Assembly (NCBI RefSeq): GCF_002575655.3
Contig: NC_053040.3
Coordinates: forward strand, 456,182,780-456,246,779
Direction: 5' to 3'
DNA from: Aegilops tauschii subsp. strangulata
Lineage: Eukaryota > Streptophyta > Magnoliopsida > Poales > Poaceae
Length of the DNA: 64,000 bases
The position numbers were made by a program, and so were the translations under genes. Below the pieces are notes generated by a model that was not told the origin of the DNA, did not search any database, and was given only the letters and a program-made list of their open reading frames with translations. Positions 23,940-33,515 of this stretch are shown here, piece by piece; position 1 is the first letter of the stretch, and the number at the start of each line of letters is the position of its first letter.

Positions 23940-24643
23940 GCCGTCGAGAATTTTTGCTGGTGGCGAGCCGCTCGTTCATGGTGGCGCTGGCGCCAACTGC
24001 CCCGACCCTTTGTGTCCGCTCCCAACCATGCTCACCCCTCCGTAACCTATGCTTTTCTCCTATCAGATCCAAAAAAATGATAATTGTTTGGGAGTAGAGA
24101 TGCATATTAGATCTATGCGTGATTGAAAACTTGGTCTCTCCTAAACATGTGATTTGTTAAATGCTTAGAAATGAATTGGCTGTGGATCCGCACAGTTCTT
24201 TGTGAGCTGCAGATTTAGACTTAAACTGTACTCCATCCCATCAGGTTGGAACATGATTTTCTATTCAGTATCCAGACTATTTTTAATTTGTGACCTACGT
24301 TAGATTTTTTTGGTGCAAGGTAAATAGAGATCATGATCAAGGATGACTAGATATTGATAAGCAGAGAATTTCTCAAGTCCCACACTCAAGCAACTAATTG
24401 GAACGACTCGTGTAAAAAAACTACTTGAAACGCTGGCTAGGCAGTGATTAGCGATAGCAATTCAGCGAACCTACCACGGACGGCGCCACGGGAGGATCGG
24501 CGGCGGCACATGGCACTGTACTGATCCTCCAGCCTCAAGGTCGCAGCATGTTGTCCCGACACGTACTCAAACCTACTCCGCTGGCAGAGTGCAGCAGCAC
24601 AGGGCGGCACTAGCGGCGCGACGTTCATAGCAGTTTGGCTAGC
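23940..24643. other. No gene seen
   Basis: Mixed-composition sequence without a supported gene or element. The short GC-rich frame at 24437-24628 has no domain. Confidence 0.4.
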
Positions 24644-24936
24644 TTTTTTTTAACATCAGTACAGACACAAGCGCTTATATACACGCGCATACACTCATCC
24701 TATGAACGCACACACGCACATCCTACCCCTATGAGCACCTCCAAAAGACTGAGCCGGCATATCATCTTGAGATTTACGAAGTCACCGTAGGCGCCTCGTT
24801 GTCGACGGGAACGTCTCCTCCCACTGAATGCGCATCGCCGAAAATCGTAAAATAAATTTAGAAATAAATGCGAGCACCAGGATTTGAACCCTGGTGGGCT
24901 GGGATTCCACAGTCCCTCTAACTATCCAACCATAGA
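24644..24936 (-). mobile_element. tRNA-derived SINE
   Basis: Read on the minus strand, a tRNA-like head carries a pol III A box (TAGTTAGAGGGA, 24913-24924) and a B box (GGTTCAAATCC, 24880-24890). A conserved body with GGAGGAGACGTTCCCGTCGA and GTGACTTCGTAAATCTC follows, and the 3' end is an A run (T8 at 24644-24651 on the plus strand). A diverged partial second copy lies at 35771-35893. It has no coding capacity and would have depended on a LINE for mobilisation. Confidence 0.7.
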
Positions 24937-26098
24937 AGGTGTACATGACAGGGAAAAGGGTACCAAAGGTATAATTTGTTTTCTTCTGATTTTCTATGTT
25001 TGTGTCGATTTCTCAATTTCACTTTTCTGAATTTCAGTGGAGCGAAGGCATAAACTGTAGACCGTATACATTATTTCTCTGTACAAGAGTTATGGACTAC
25101 TTTGATTTTTCATCGTGTTTTTAATGTTTGAGTTTGCCCCACCTTGATTTTTATTCTTCCTCCGCCACTGCCTACCATGGTCATAGATGAGACCGAGCGT
25201 CCGATGTAGAGCCGTAGATGACACGGCCAAATCAGATTTTGTGCATTATATGGCCTCTTGGCAGAAAATAAAGCCATTGTGCTTATGTTGAATACTATTT
25301 GGGTGTTGCAAGGCAACAATCAGTTGAACAAAATTTGCAATTTAGCATGTTTAGCTCATTGTGGTTGTGAGTACTTGTCTTTTAGTTTAAGGAATTTGTG
25401 TGCTTGTGGCCACTTGCAGTTTAACATTTTGTCAAATTTTACTCAGTTCTCCTGTAATTATTTGATTACCATTTTGACGTACATCATTTGCAAATATTTA
25501 TGTTTACTGATTTTCCCAATTTTTTAGGTTTGAGGGGAAGACAAAATATGATTTAGATCAAGAGAAAAGAATTGGACAAGATAACACCAGTGAGGCAATG
25601 CATAGTTACCGCTGCAGGAATTGACTTTGATATCGTACAAGCCATCATTTGGTTGTAAAAATGTTCTTGGCACCCGCAAATTTACCAATGATTGCAATAG
25701 ATCAATTTCGACATATACTACTATTAGAAGATGATACAACTTTATTAGTGAAGTTGACATCAAAATTGGAAGTTGCAAGTCATTGTATGGTTCTATAAAA
25801 TGTGTGTTAGTTTCGTTTGATAGGTACATCTTCATCTCTTCTTGTACATTTTGTTTCTTTGCTTGGTATAAAATGTATTGCATGTGTTCATTATTTTTAA
25901 ATTTTGCGTAAATATACTACAGACCCTCTATAGGGTCATTATTTCTCCTTTGCGTAAACATACTACAGATCGGCATGTATGTAGTAGTGATTGTCTGATG
26001 TCCTTCTAGGTGATAAGATAGATGAAGCGAGAGCTCAAGAGTTAATATTGTTGCTGCATATATTTTGATCAAACAACTAACACAAGGGTATACTATAT
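24937..26098. other. AT-rich flank of CACTA-1
   Basis: No gene supported; the frames at 25258-25527 and 25524-25883 have no domain. A possible minute hAT-like unit lies at about 25035-25171, with ends CAGTGGAGCGAAG and CAGTGGCGGAGG, but I see no 8-bp duplication. The stretch was continuous with 31976 before CACTA-1 inserted. Confidence 0.35.
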
Positions 26099-26300
26099 CA
26101 CTACTAGGGAAAAGCCTAGCAGTAGCGCTGGTTTTTGGCCTAGCAGTAGGGCGGGGTGACGCGCTACTGATAAGGCGCTACAGCTAAAGGTTAGCAGTAG
26201 CGTTGGTCTACACACGCTACTGCTATACGTACTTAATAGTAGCGAGTTTTTCGTAATGCGCTACTGGTAAGTACTAGCAGCGCGCCTCTGCGCCTGTGCT
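26099..26300. repeat. Left subterminal repeats of CACTA-1
   Basis: At least seven copies of a 9-12 bp motif around AGCAGTAGCGC or its complement GCGCTACTGCT, in both orientations. The counterpart array at the right end is about 31712-31945. In En/Spm such repeats are the binding sites of the element's DNA-binding protein. Confidence 0.75.
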
Positions 26301-26422
26301 ACTACTATTATTGCGTATTCTATTTCTTTTTCATTTTATGTCATATTCATACACCATTATACAAGTTTCATACAGTAGCAATTTAGAGATTTTTTTTACA
26401 TCATAATGAGTTATTACATCAC

Positions 26423-26498
26423 TGGGTGAAAGAACCGTGACCTAGTTTCAAGTAGATGGATCCATCCACTTGAAACTAATCCGCGGTTCTTTCATCCA
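26423..26498. repeat. Near-perfect hairpin inside CACTA-1
   Basis: An inverted repeat with arms of about 37 bp: TGGGTGAAAGAACCG at the left pairs with CGGTTCTTTCATCCA at the right, and AGTTTCAAGT pairs with ACTTGAAACT around a central GATGGATCCATC. Only a few bases are unpaired. It lies downstream of the B3-like gene's stop, so it could act as a transcription end or small-RNA source. Confidence 0.7.
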
Positions 26499-26883
26499 AT
26501 GATATAATAAATCATCATCATCATATCATTAACAACTTATCATCATAATACATCATTGTCATATAACACCTCCTCATGATCATCATTTTCATCAATGAGA
26601 CATCATATAGCAAGTTGGTCACTAGTAATAATCACAACTCCTCCTTATCATCATCAACTCTAACACATTGTAGCACATAATAACACATTGTACCTAGAAC
26701 CTACTCCTCTCTCATCGGACCTACTACCCTCTCTTAGGTAAAATAGCTTAAAACAAGATAGGTCCTAACTCTCCATTATGGAGAATGGAGATTATCCTGT
26801 CTCCAATTCTTGCGCTTCGCACAATGTTGCTTCCAAGTACACTAGTACAAAACAGGGCTTTCGTCACAGGGCAATATTCACAT

Positions 26884-27150
26884 TAGTCCCGGTTCACGAA
26901 CCGGGACTAATGTGAGCATTGGTCCCGGTTCGTGCGGCTAAGGCATTAGTCCCGGTTCACCTGGGCCCTTTAGTCCCGGTTGGTGCCACGAACCGGGACT
27001 AAAGGGTGCGATGCCCATTAGTACCGGTTGGTGGCACCAACCGGGACTAAAGGTTAGTCCTTTAGCCTTTAGTCCCGGTTGGTGCCACCAACCGGTACTG
27101 ATGGGCTTTGAGGCATTAGTACCGGTTCATGGCACGAACCGGTACTAAAG
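26884..27150. repeat. Palindrome array at the left end of the mini-CACTA
   Basis: Five consecutive hairpins of 30-36 bp, each TTAGTCCCGGTT or TTAGTACCGGTT joined to its reverse complement by a loop of 2-10 bases. Three more lie at the right end (about 28069-28220). Such arrays fold into multi-stem RNAs and are plausible small-RNA precursors. Confidence 0.8.
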
Positions 27151-27529
27151 GGCCCATCAAACGCTACCCCCCCCCCCCCCGGACCGCCTTTTCAGTTTTA
27201 GAAAAAACAAAAGAAAATGATGGAAATGTCAAAAAAATAAAATAAAATAAGTTTCCCATGTGATATGTGGTCTAGTTGTTGGGAAAATTAACAAATATGA
27301 ATTTCGACTTTATTTGCAAAATCTCTCTGGAATTTCTTAAAATGGGCATAACTTTTGCATACGAACTCGGATGAAAAAGTTTTTTATATGAAAAATCATC
27401 TACTCGAAAAGTTACATCCGAATTTAACGAGGGAACCCCGTTAAACATTTTAAAAATCCTCAAAAACCTAACAGAAAAAAAGATACGGGGCTTTTAAGAT
27501 CTGGAGAGGCAAAAAAATTCAAATTGTGG

Positions 27530-27690
27530 TCAAACTGTGGTCAAACAATGGTCAAACTAATTATTCTAGAATATTAGTGTTACTAAATAATTATTTCAGT
27601 TTTTTTGAATTTTGGTCAAATCTGGTCAAACTATGGTCAAAAAGTGGTCAAACTAATTATTCCAGAAATATTAGTGTTACTAAATAATTA
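27530..27690 (+). repeat. Imperfect tandem duplication in the mini-CACTA
   Basis: Two copies of an approximately 80-bp unit containing GTGGTCAAAC..TGGTCAAACTAATTATT then TATTAGTGTTACTAAATAAT. They are separated by a T-rich spacer around 27600. Confidence 0.6.
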
Positions 27691-27829
27691 TTGTTTTTTA
27701 AAACAATAGTTTCAAACTCAAACAGTGAAATGTGTCACTTCATGCTCAAGCTAAATTCCTGAGGGTTAATAGAATTGACATCTTACTATTGTCAAGAAAA
27801 CAACAAGTGCAGACTTGGAAACGAGGGAG

Positions 27830-27897
27830 AATAGAACCCAGAAGTTAAGCGTGCTCAGGCTGGAGTAGTGAGAGGATGGGTGACCGTCCAGGAAGTT
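27830..27897 (+). pseudogene. 5S rRNA-like segment
   Basis: The sequence GAAGTTAAGCGTGCTCAGGC at 27841-27860 and GGATGGGTGACCGTCCAGGA at 27874-27893 match the box A and box C parts of plant 5S rRNA with a few changes. GAGTAGTGAGA between them sits at the intermediate element. This covers the internal pol III control region; the 5' third and 3' end of 5S rRNA are absent or unrecognisable. It lies inside the mini-CACTA and so was carried here by transposition. Confidence 0.7.
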
Positions 27898-29519
27898 AGA
27901 TGATTTGGAATGATGAGGGGTGATTAGAGATTAGAGGATAAATTGAGCAGTGATGAGGGGTTGAGATTAGAGGTTAAAATAATTCAGAAATTTAAAAATA
28001 AAAAAAAATTAAAAAAAATTCGCAAAATTTTTTTTCAAAAAAAAAAATATCATAAAATTTCCTTTAGTCCCGGTTGGTAACACCAACCGGGACTAAAGGT
28101 GGAGCTCCAGGCTGCGTCCACGTGGACGGCCTTTAGTCCCGGTTCGTGTAAGAATCGGGACTAAAGGGGGGAGGCATTAGTAACGACCCTTTAGTCCCGG
28201 TTCGAAAACCGGGACTAAAGGCCCTTACCAACCGGGACAAAAGCCCCTTTTCTACTAGTGGTAGGTCCCTACGATTGACCATACATTTTTTTCAATCTTT
28301 GATTGTCATGTCTTCATCGGTTTTAGAAATCCGGTATGAACAACAATGATGCATAGGATGGCCTGGCCGTAAGTTCATAACATCAAGGCAACCTTTCGGA
28401 AACATCAGATGAGGCACACAATCTTTCGGGATTTTCAGTTCAAAAACATAGTAATAACTTCTGAGTTAGCAATGCAGTTGAGTTTTAGAAGAATTTATGC
28501 AAAAGATGCACGGATGTCGTAATAGTAAAAAATCTTACCATGCCATCTCCATGGATGTTACCGTAGTTCAACACGTGCACTAGTGGCACGTATTGACCAT
28601 AATGTGGAGGAGTTTGATAATAGATATTGTAATTCTCAAGATCATTAATAAATGAGATCAGATGATTTTTCTCCTGACAAGTTAATTCTGAGCCATCGGT
28701 GTAGTAGCTTCTGTCTACCATCTTCCGCACATTCTTTGAAGAATGAAAATAAGCTATCAATGGAAATAAGCTGTCAACAATTTTGAAATAAATAATAGAA
28801 ATTACTTAATAACTGTGTTTGAGAAACTCACATAGCGGTAGAATTGAAAGCGTATTAACAAGGACACAAATGTCCATATTGTCTTCGGCGATGTTAGGAT
28901 CACCAAGATCCATGGTGACAAGCATACCCTCATGAAAAGCATACGTCTTGCAAAGTGCTTCCCAATTTGGGCAACCAAAATGGGTTACGCTCTCAGAATT
29001 GTATAAATTTACATCAAAATCCATACCATGATGGGTCCTTACGTGAATTATCTTTGTTTCCATACTTTCATGATCTTCAAAATCCATTCTCTACAAGACA
29101 TAGCGTCTTGCATGGCATGGGATAAGCTAGTCGAATTGTAAAAGACGAAAATTACACGTTGACGAAGCAGAAGTCGTGCTTAATTAATTACGAAAAAAAC
29201 ACTTGTCGTCGTTGCCTGCCGTTTCAACATCGAAGGTCTCCTGGAGCTTAATGCTGAAGCGTCGACCTTCTACCAGGCGAGGCCTGTCGCACAGACCCCC
29301 GTCGTCGCCGCACCAGTCGCACTCCGCCGGGAGACTTTCGTCGTCCGACGACGACATCAATGACATTTCCTATGTTCATAATTAAAAGATTAAACTTGTA
29401 TAATTAAATATTTGTACTACAAAAACTAAATTAGATCATTATTATTCAACACGGGTTGACTATCGGTCTGTTGAGTCTTTTCTTGAAAACTCTCAGCTCA
29501 CGTGGTGTATATATTCGAC

Positions 29520-29840
29520 CGTTGGTGATGGTCGCTCCTCCTTTCGTTCCGAAGTGCATTACACCAAAATGTCTAGCACACAGGAACGAAGGAGAAGCGA
29601 CCCCCCGTTCGGTGATGGTCGTTACTCCTCCTTCCCAAAGTGCATAACAAAGGTCTAGCACAAGGAGGAGAAGGAGAAACGACCCCCACGACAACAGTCG
29701 GGATTTTTCGTCCTCTCATATATGATGGACACACTCCCTCACTGATTTTTCACCGTCGGTGATGGTCGTTATTCCTCCTTCCCCTAGTGCATAACAAAGG
29801 TCTAGCACAAGGAGAAAAAGGAAAAACGCCCCCACGACAA
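29520..29840. repeat. Three imperfect self-complementary tandem units in CACTA-1
   Basis: Three copies (about 29521, 29607 and 29753 onward) of GGTGATGGTCGTTACTCCTCC ... CACAAGGAGGAGAAGGAGAAACGACC, 80-150 bp apart. Within each copy the beginning and end are complementary (GGTCGTT..CTCCTCCTT pairs with AAGGAG..AACGACC), so each can fold into a stem with TAACAAAGGTCTAGCA in the loop. No coding function is apparent. Confidence 0.6.
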
Positions 29841-30325
29841 CAGTCGGGATTCTTATTCTCTCATATATGGTGCAGACTTCCTCCTCACTCATTTGCTGAC
29901 TGTCATGTATGGAGCCTCGACAGACTTAAAGTCAACCCGAAATGTCGTTTAATTATCTTTCTAGAAAATCCAGGCCACTCGATATTTCCTACATATTCTA
30001 GCACAAGCCATGCCAAAATTCACAAAAAAATCCAGCATGAACTTTGCTGAAAAGGACATATCGAGCGCCTGAAATTTGCCAAAACGGAAATTAATCAACA
30101 CTCCGGCAAAACATAGGCCACTCGGAGGTGTTACCTGCAAACATGCGAGCCACTTGGGCAAGCACATATCCTATTTGAGCAACACAAGATATACATGTTT
30201 ATATCTACATCATATGAGCATTCAAATTTGATGGTCATTGCATTTCAATGGTTCAAAATATGAACAAAAACATTTCAAAATATCTTATAAGACTCATATT
30301 GACATGGAGATTTGGCTGGTCTCAC

Positions 30326-30389
30326 CTCGAGGTCGGAGGGGGTCGGTGACAGAGACGACGGCGGGGATGATGGAGGGGCTCCTTGATTT
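30326..30389 (-). other. Small exon-like patch in CACTA-1
   Basis: Minus strand: acceptor TTTTTACAG, about 64 bp of Pro/Ser-coding sequence, donor GAG|GTGAGA. It lies between the 30.7-kb coding fragment and the B3-like gene and may belong to one transcript with either. Confidence 0.3.
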
Positions 30390-30694
30390 CTGTAAAAACA
30401 AAATATAAGCAGAAACATTATTATCCTCATCTTAGGACTTAGTGAAAGCCTATAAGCTATCAACTAATCAAATGCATACGCCTTGCATAGTGCTTTCCAA
30501 TTTGAGCATTCAAAATAGGAGTAGTTCTCCAATTTAAGCATTCAATAAGCAAAACTAAATCATAAAATAAATTAGTATTCAAATTAGGATGCATTCAATA
30601 AGCAAAACTAAATCATCTCTTGCGTCTGTACATCGTCGAATATTATCACTAATACATCTCAAATAGTATCATACATATAACATCACTAATACAG

Positions 30695-30980
30695 CTAAAA
30701 TCCTAGCGAACGACGGGTATCAATGCAGACGGTGGACACCCAAAGAGAAAGAACCATCACAGGATCATAGCTCCAGTGAGATACCTGAAGAACCTGCCAG
30801 GTATTGTCGAACCTGCCCTCCAACGCAACCATGTAGCGACGGACATGCTCGTCCTCCTCGCTGACACTGTGACGTACCACCTCCATGGGGGACGAAAGCC
30901 TCCGCACCGTCACTGGCCCACGCGACTGCCACCAAAGAAGGTTCCGGTCAACGACGGGCTAGCTCCTCACCAAGCTGCCC
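30695..30980 (-). pseudogene. CACTA-1 internal protein fragment (function unknown)
   Basis: A minus-strand frame with EVVRHSVSEEDEHVRRYMVA then LEGRFDNTWQVLQ and SYDPVMVLSLWVST, closing at 30695. Reading upstream of the first Met in the same frame gives NLLWWQSRGPVTVRRLSSP before an in-frame stop, so the coding sequence once began further upstream. I recall this pattern as a recurring hypothetical protein of wheat CACTA elements, and I know of no assigned function. The GC-rich leader at 31.4-31.6 kb is its likely 5' region. Confidence 0.45.
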
Positions 30981-31432
30981 CCCAGAATGTAGCACCTCCC
31001 AGTACTAGCCTGGTGGAGCCCAGTCCCGGACGTGGCCCCTCTGACCAAGCAGGCCTCCTCCGCCGAGTCGACGATGAGGATGCGGGATAGGCATCGTCGA
31101 CGTCTATGCGGGAATAATTGCTTTAACTAAAAAAAATAACAACAAATGTGACATGTTCAAAATATGACATGTCCACTTCAAAACGAATCAGCCTAGAATT
31201 ATGTTAAAGACACCTAAAACACCTAAATTCTATTAACTACACCTAATTAAAAACCTACATTTTGAACATGGTTCGATCATAACTAGGGTTCATACTACAT
31301 TATTCTAAGATTAAACACCTAAGATCATAACCTACTACATTATTCTAAGATTTAACCTACATTTTCAACTAGTTAGGGTTCAAAATAAACTAGGGAGGAG
31401 GAGGAGCAAGGAGGGAGGAGGAGTACCTCTCG

Positions 31433-31640
31433 GTGGAGGACGGCCGACGCGGGGGGCGGCCGGCGGGGGAGGAGGGTCGGCACGGGGGGGGGGGGGGGGC
31501 TGGGGAGGAGGGCCGGCGCGGGAGGGCGGCCAGCGGGGGAGGAGGCCGGCGCGGGGGAGGGTGGCCGGCGCGGGCGAGGGCGGCCAGCGGGGGAGGACCG
31601 GCGCGGGGGACGGCGACGCACGGGTGACGGTGATGGAGGC
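31433..31640. repeat. GC-rich minisatellite-like block
   Basis: Five or six degenerate copies of GGCCGGCGCGGGGGAGG / GGCGGCCAGCGGGGGAGG with a 16-base G run at 31484-31499. Both strands are open in several frames purely from composition (Pro/Arg/Ser on the minus strand, Gly/Arg on the plus). It is probably the CpG-rich 5' leader of the CACTA-1 minus-strand transcript. Confidence 0.5.
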
Positions 31641-31975
31641 GAGTGAGAGTGTGAGGGAGAGAGTGAGCATGCGCACGGTGGAGGAAAAAATGGGGGGGGA
31701 TAAGGCACCCATAGCAGTAGCGCGGGGCGTGGAAGAGCGCTACTGCTAAGACCAATAGCAGTAGCGCTTATTGCATACCAGCGCTACTACTAAACCAGCC
31801 TGCCGGTAACGGTGTGGCAGTTATAGTAGTACCGCTTTTTACCTGGGCCGTGCTACTGCTACTTATATAGTAGTAGCTTTTTTACACACCGCGCTACTAG
31901 TAGATAGCAGTAGCACTTTTTTTAACCAACGTTACTGGTAAGCTTCTGTGTATAAGATTTTCCTTAGTAATGTAT

Positions 31976-32187
31976 TCTTAACAAACGATTCCATGGCGTG
32001 AGAGATGCCTAAGTTATGTAAGTCATTCCGAAAAATCTTCTTCTCTTCATGGTGAGTGCCACCGGCACGGCCACATATTTCACAATTTGTAATTATTGGT
32101 TGTGGTGCTCCCATGCCTTGCCACTGAGGAAGCCAATGTTGGAAGTAGACCAACACACGACAAATCATTTTGCCATAGTAATCTAGC
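31976..32187. other. Right flank of CACTA-1
   Basis: A minus-strand frame here (31932-32168) contains ITNCEICGRAGGTHHEEKK, a Cys-x2-Cys that could be zinc-binding, but it runs into the CACTA-1 end and I cannot assign it. It may be a remnant of an older element into which CACTA-1 inserted. Confidence 0.3.
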
Positions 32188-32190
32188 TTA

Positions 32191-33321
32191 GGTGGCGTTT
32201 GTTTAGAGGGATAACCAACCAGTGAATAGGGATAGCCAGTTTCCGGAGGGATAACAATCGTTTGGTTTGGTGGTGAAGAAGACTGGGGATAACCAGATAC
32301 CTAGGAATATTCCTCCAAAAACTGGCTAAGGGGAGCCGCGAAATTCTCGCGGATGGTGCCAGCCACCCACACTCGGTGACCTCCGAGGCGGAGAAACGTT
32401 TTCTTTTCTTCTCTCGCCCCTCCCGAAAGAATAGAACACCCTATCCACACGGACAAGGCAGCGGCGGCAGCTACGATTTGGATCGGCGGCGGCCGTCTGA
32501 GCAAGGGCGGCAGCGTGGTCGAAGTGTGCACGGCGGCAGCGGGTGTACGGCTTCGGACAAGAAAGGTCCAGTCTCCGGTGGTGCGCGTCGAGTTGCGCCG
32601 GCCTCACGCTCGCCGGCCGCAGCTGCTGATGTCCTACACAGTGTGGACGCCGGGGCAACTGCCTCCACACCTCCGGCGATCCCAAGTTCATGAGCACGTC
32701 GAGGCTGGCCTGTGTTGGAAGACGTTGTCTACCGCGACTCCAGGTTTACCAGAACGTCCGGGTCCTCCGTCCCACGGCCGGCCAACATGCATGTAGGCAC
32801 GTAGGACGTAGCACGCTCGTACGCATGTACTAGCATATTCTCCAACTGCCTGATTATACATTCTTCGGAGTAGCATATTTGCATCAGACAGTAAGATTGG
32901 CTTCGACTCACCATCTGATGAATCATCTAATCTGCTAATGTATGTGATGTTATTTTAGACACTTTTTTTTTGACAGATTAGATTATACCCACTTGACTGT
33001 ACGCATGGATGTGTTTGGATCATGGGATTACACTACATTTTTTGGATGGTGTTGTTGACCTATTCCACATGATATATATTTTGTATAATTAGTTGACTAT
33101 TTTTTTTTCAAATTACACACATATGGGGTAATCTTACCATTTTGTGGCAAAGAGGCCATCACAACATGATATCCATCTCTCATCCTTCTTACCAAACATA
33201 AAATTGGCTATCCGTAACCACCTCCCAGTCTACATCCAAACACAAGAGCGAGGATATCCCCAACCACGTGGTCAGGTATATCGTCAGCCAAGCCAACCTC
33301 GCCCGAGAACCAAACGCCCCC
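32191..33321. mobile_element. PIF/Harbinger-like non-autonomous element
   Basis: 1131 bp bounded by TTA on both sides (32188-32190 and 33322-33324), the 3-bp duplication typical of Harbinger/Tourist. The ends GGTGGCGTTTGTTT and (inverted) GGGGGCGTTTGGTT are imperfect TIRs, with subterminal GGGATAACC / GGATATCCCC motifs. The GC-rich interior at 32380-32760 has frames on both strands but no recognised domain. No transposase is present. Confidence 0.65.
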
Positions 33322-33324
33322 TTA

Positions 33325-33500
33325 GTGGACAAGGTCATTCTATGTTTGTCTTCTGCTTTTCCTGTGTTTTGTAATTTATTTATTCTTTCTACCAATGAAA
33401 TCAACAACTCTCCTATTGTGTCATCAAACCAAACTGGAACCTATATCTCTTTTGAAGATTATGTTGAGGCATAAATGTTTCTTTCTATATTGCAGTGTCA
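33325..33500. other. Short unassigned AT-rich stretch
   Basis: No gene or element recognised between the Harbinger-like element and the non-LTR insertion. Confidence 0.4.
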
Positions 33501-33515
33501 ATTATTCATGTACAT

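Larger units (their letters stand above)
26840..28260. mobile_element. Mini-CACTA (1.42 kb) nested in the B3-like gene
   Basis: Ends CACTAGTACAAAAC and (inverted) CACTAGTAGAAAAGG, with a perfect 3-bp TSD GTA at 26837-26839 and 28261-28263. Both ends carry arrays of palindromes built on TTTAGTCCCGGTT/AACCGGGACTAAA. It has no coding capacity. The interior contains a 14-base C run (27167-27180), a tandem duplication and a 5S-rRNA-like segment. Confidence 0.88.
26748..29366 (-). pseudogene. CACTA-1 B3-like (TF-B3 fold) gene, interrupted
   Basis: Minus-strand gene in at least four exons. 29184-29366 has an acidic start and CDWCGDDGGLCD. 28814-29087 reads HHGMDFDVNLYNSESVTHFG then WEALCKTYAFHEGMLVTMDL. 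28539-28753 starts with YFHSSKNVRKMVDR and contains HYGQYVPLVHVLNYG. The final exon runs from about 28435. The strand, GW-like and Gly-turn pattern of the second exon fits a B3 DNA-binding fold, and I recall similar TE-borne proteins in wheat. The final exon is split at 28261/26839 by the mini-CACTA. Collapsing the GTA duplication makes the frame run on to a stop at 26748-26750. A TGA at 28292-28294, where the family would have Trp, shows the gene was already broken or has decayed since. The link between the first two exons and the acceptor of the last exon are unclear. Confidence 0.65.
26099..31972 (-). mobile_element. CACTA-1, non-autonomous CACTA element carrying a B3-like gene
   Basis: The left end is CACTACTAGGGAAAAG at 26099. 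The right end is the decayed inverse CTTAGTAATG ending at 31972. The 3-bp TSD TAT sits on both sides (26096-26098 and 31973-31975), as expected for CACTA (DTC) elements. Multiple direct and inverted AGCAGTAGCGC-type subterminal repeats occupy both ends. Coding evidence is on the minus strand: a fragment typical of these elements (30695-30913) and a B3-like gene. There is no trace of the DDE transposase. A mini-CACTA is nested at 26840-28260. Confidence 0.88.

Noticed and set aside
24880..24924. Possible tRNA gene
   Set aside because: Only the A and B boxes match. There is no acceptor stem or anticodon arm pairing, and the sequence continues as a SINE body.
25035..25171. Minute hAT-like element with CAGTGG ends
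   Set aside because: Terminal repeats are imperfect and no 8-bp duplication could be found.
31373..31755. Three overlapping Pro/Ser-rich minus-strand frames of over 110 codons
   Set aside because: Pure composition effect of a GC-rich minisatellite; all three frames are open simultaneously.
26099..31972. Repeated short motifs reminiscent of a CRISPR array
   Set aside because: They are CACTA subterminal repeats in both orientations with irregular spacing in a plant genome; no uniform repeat-spacer structure.
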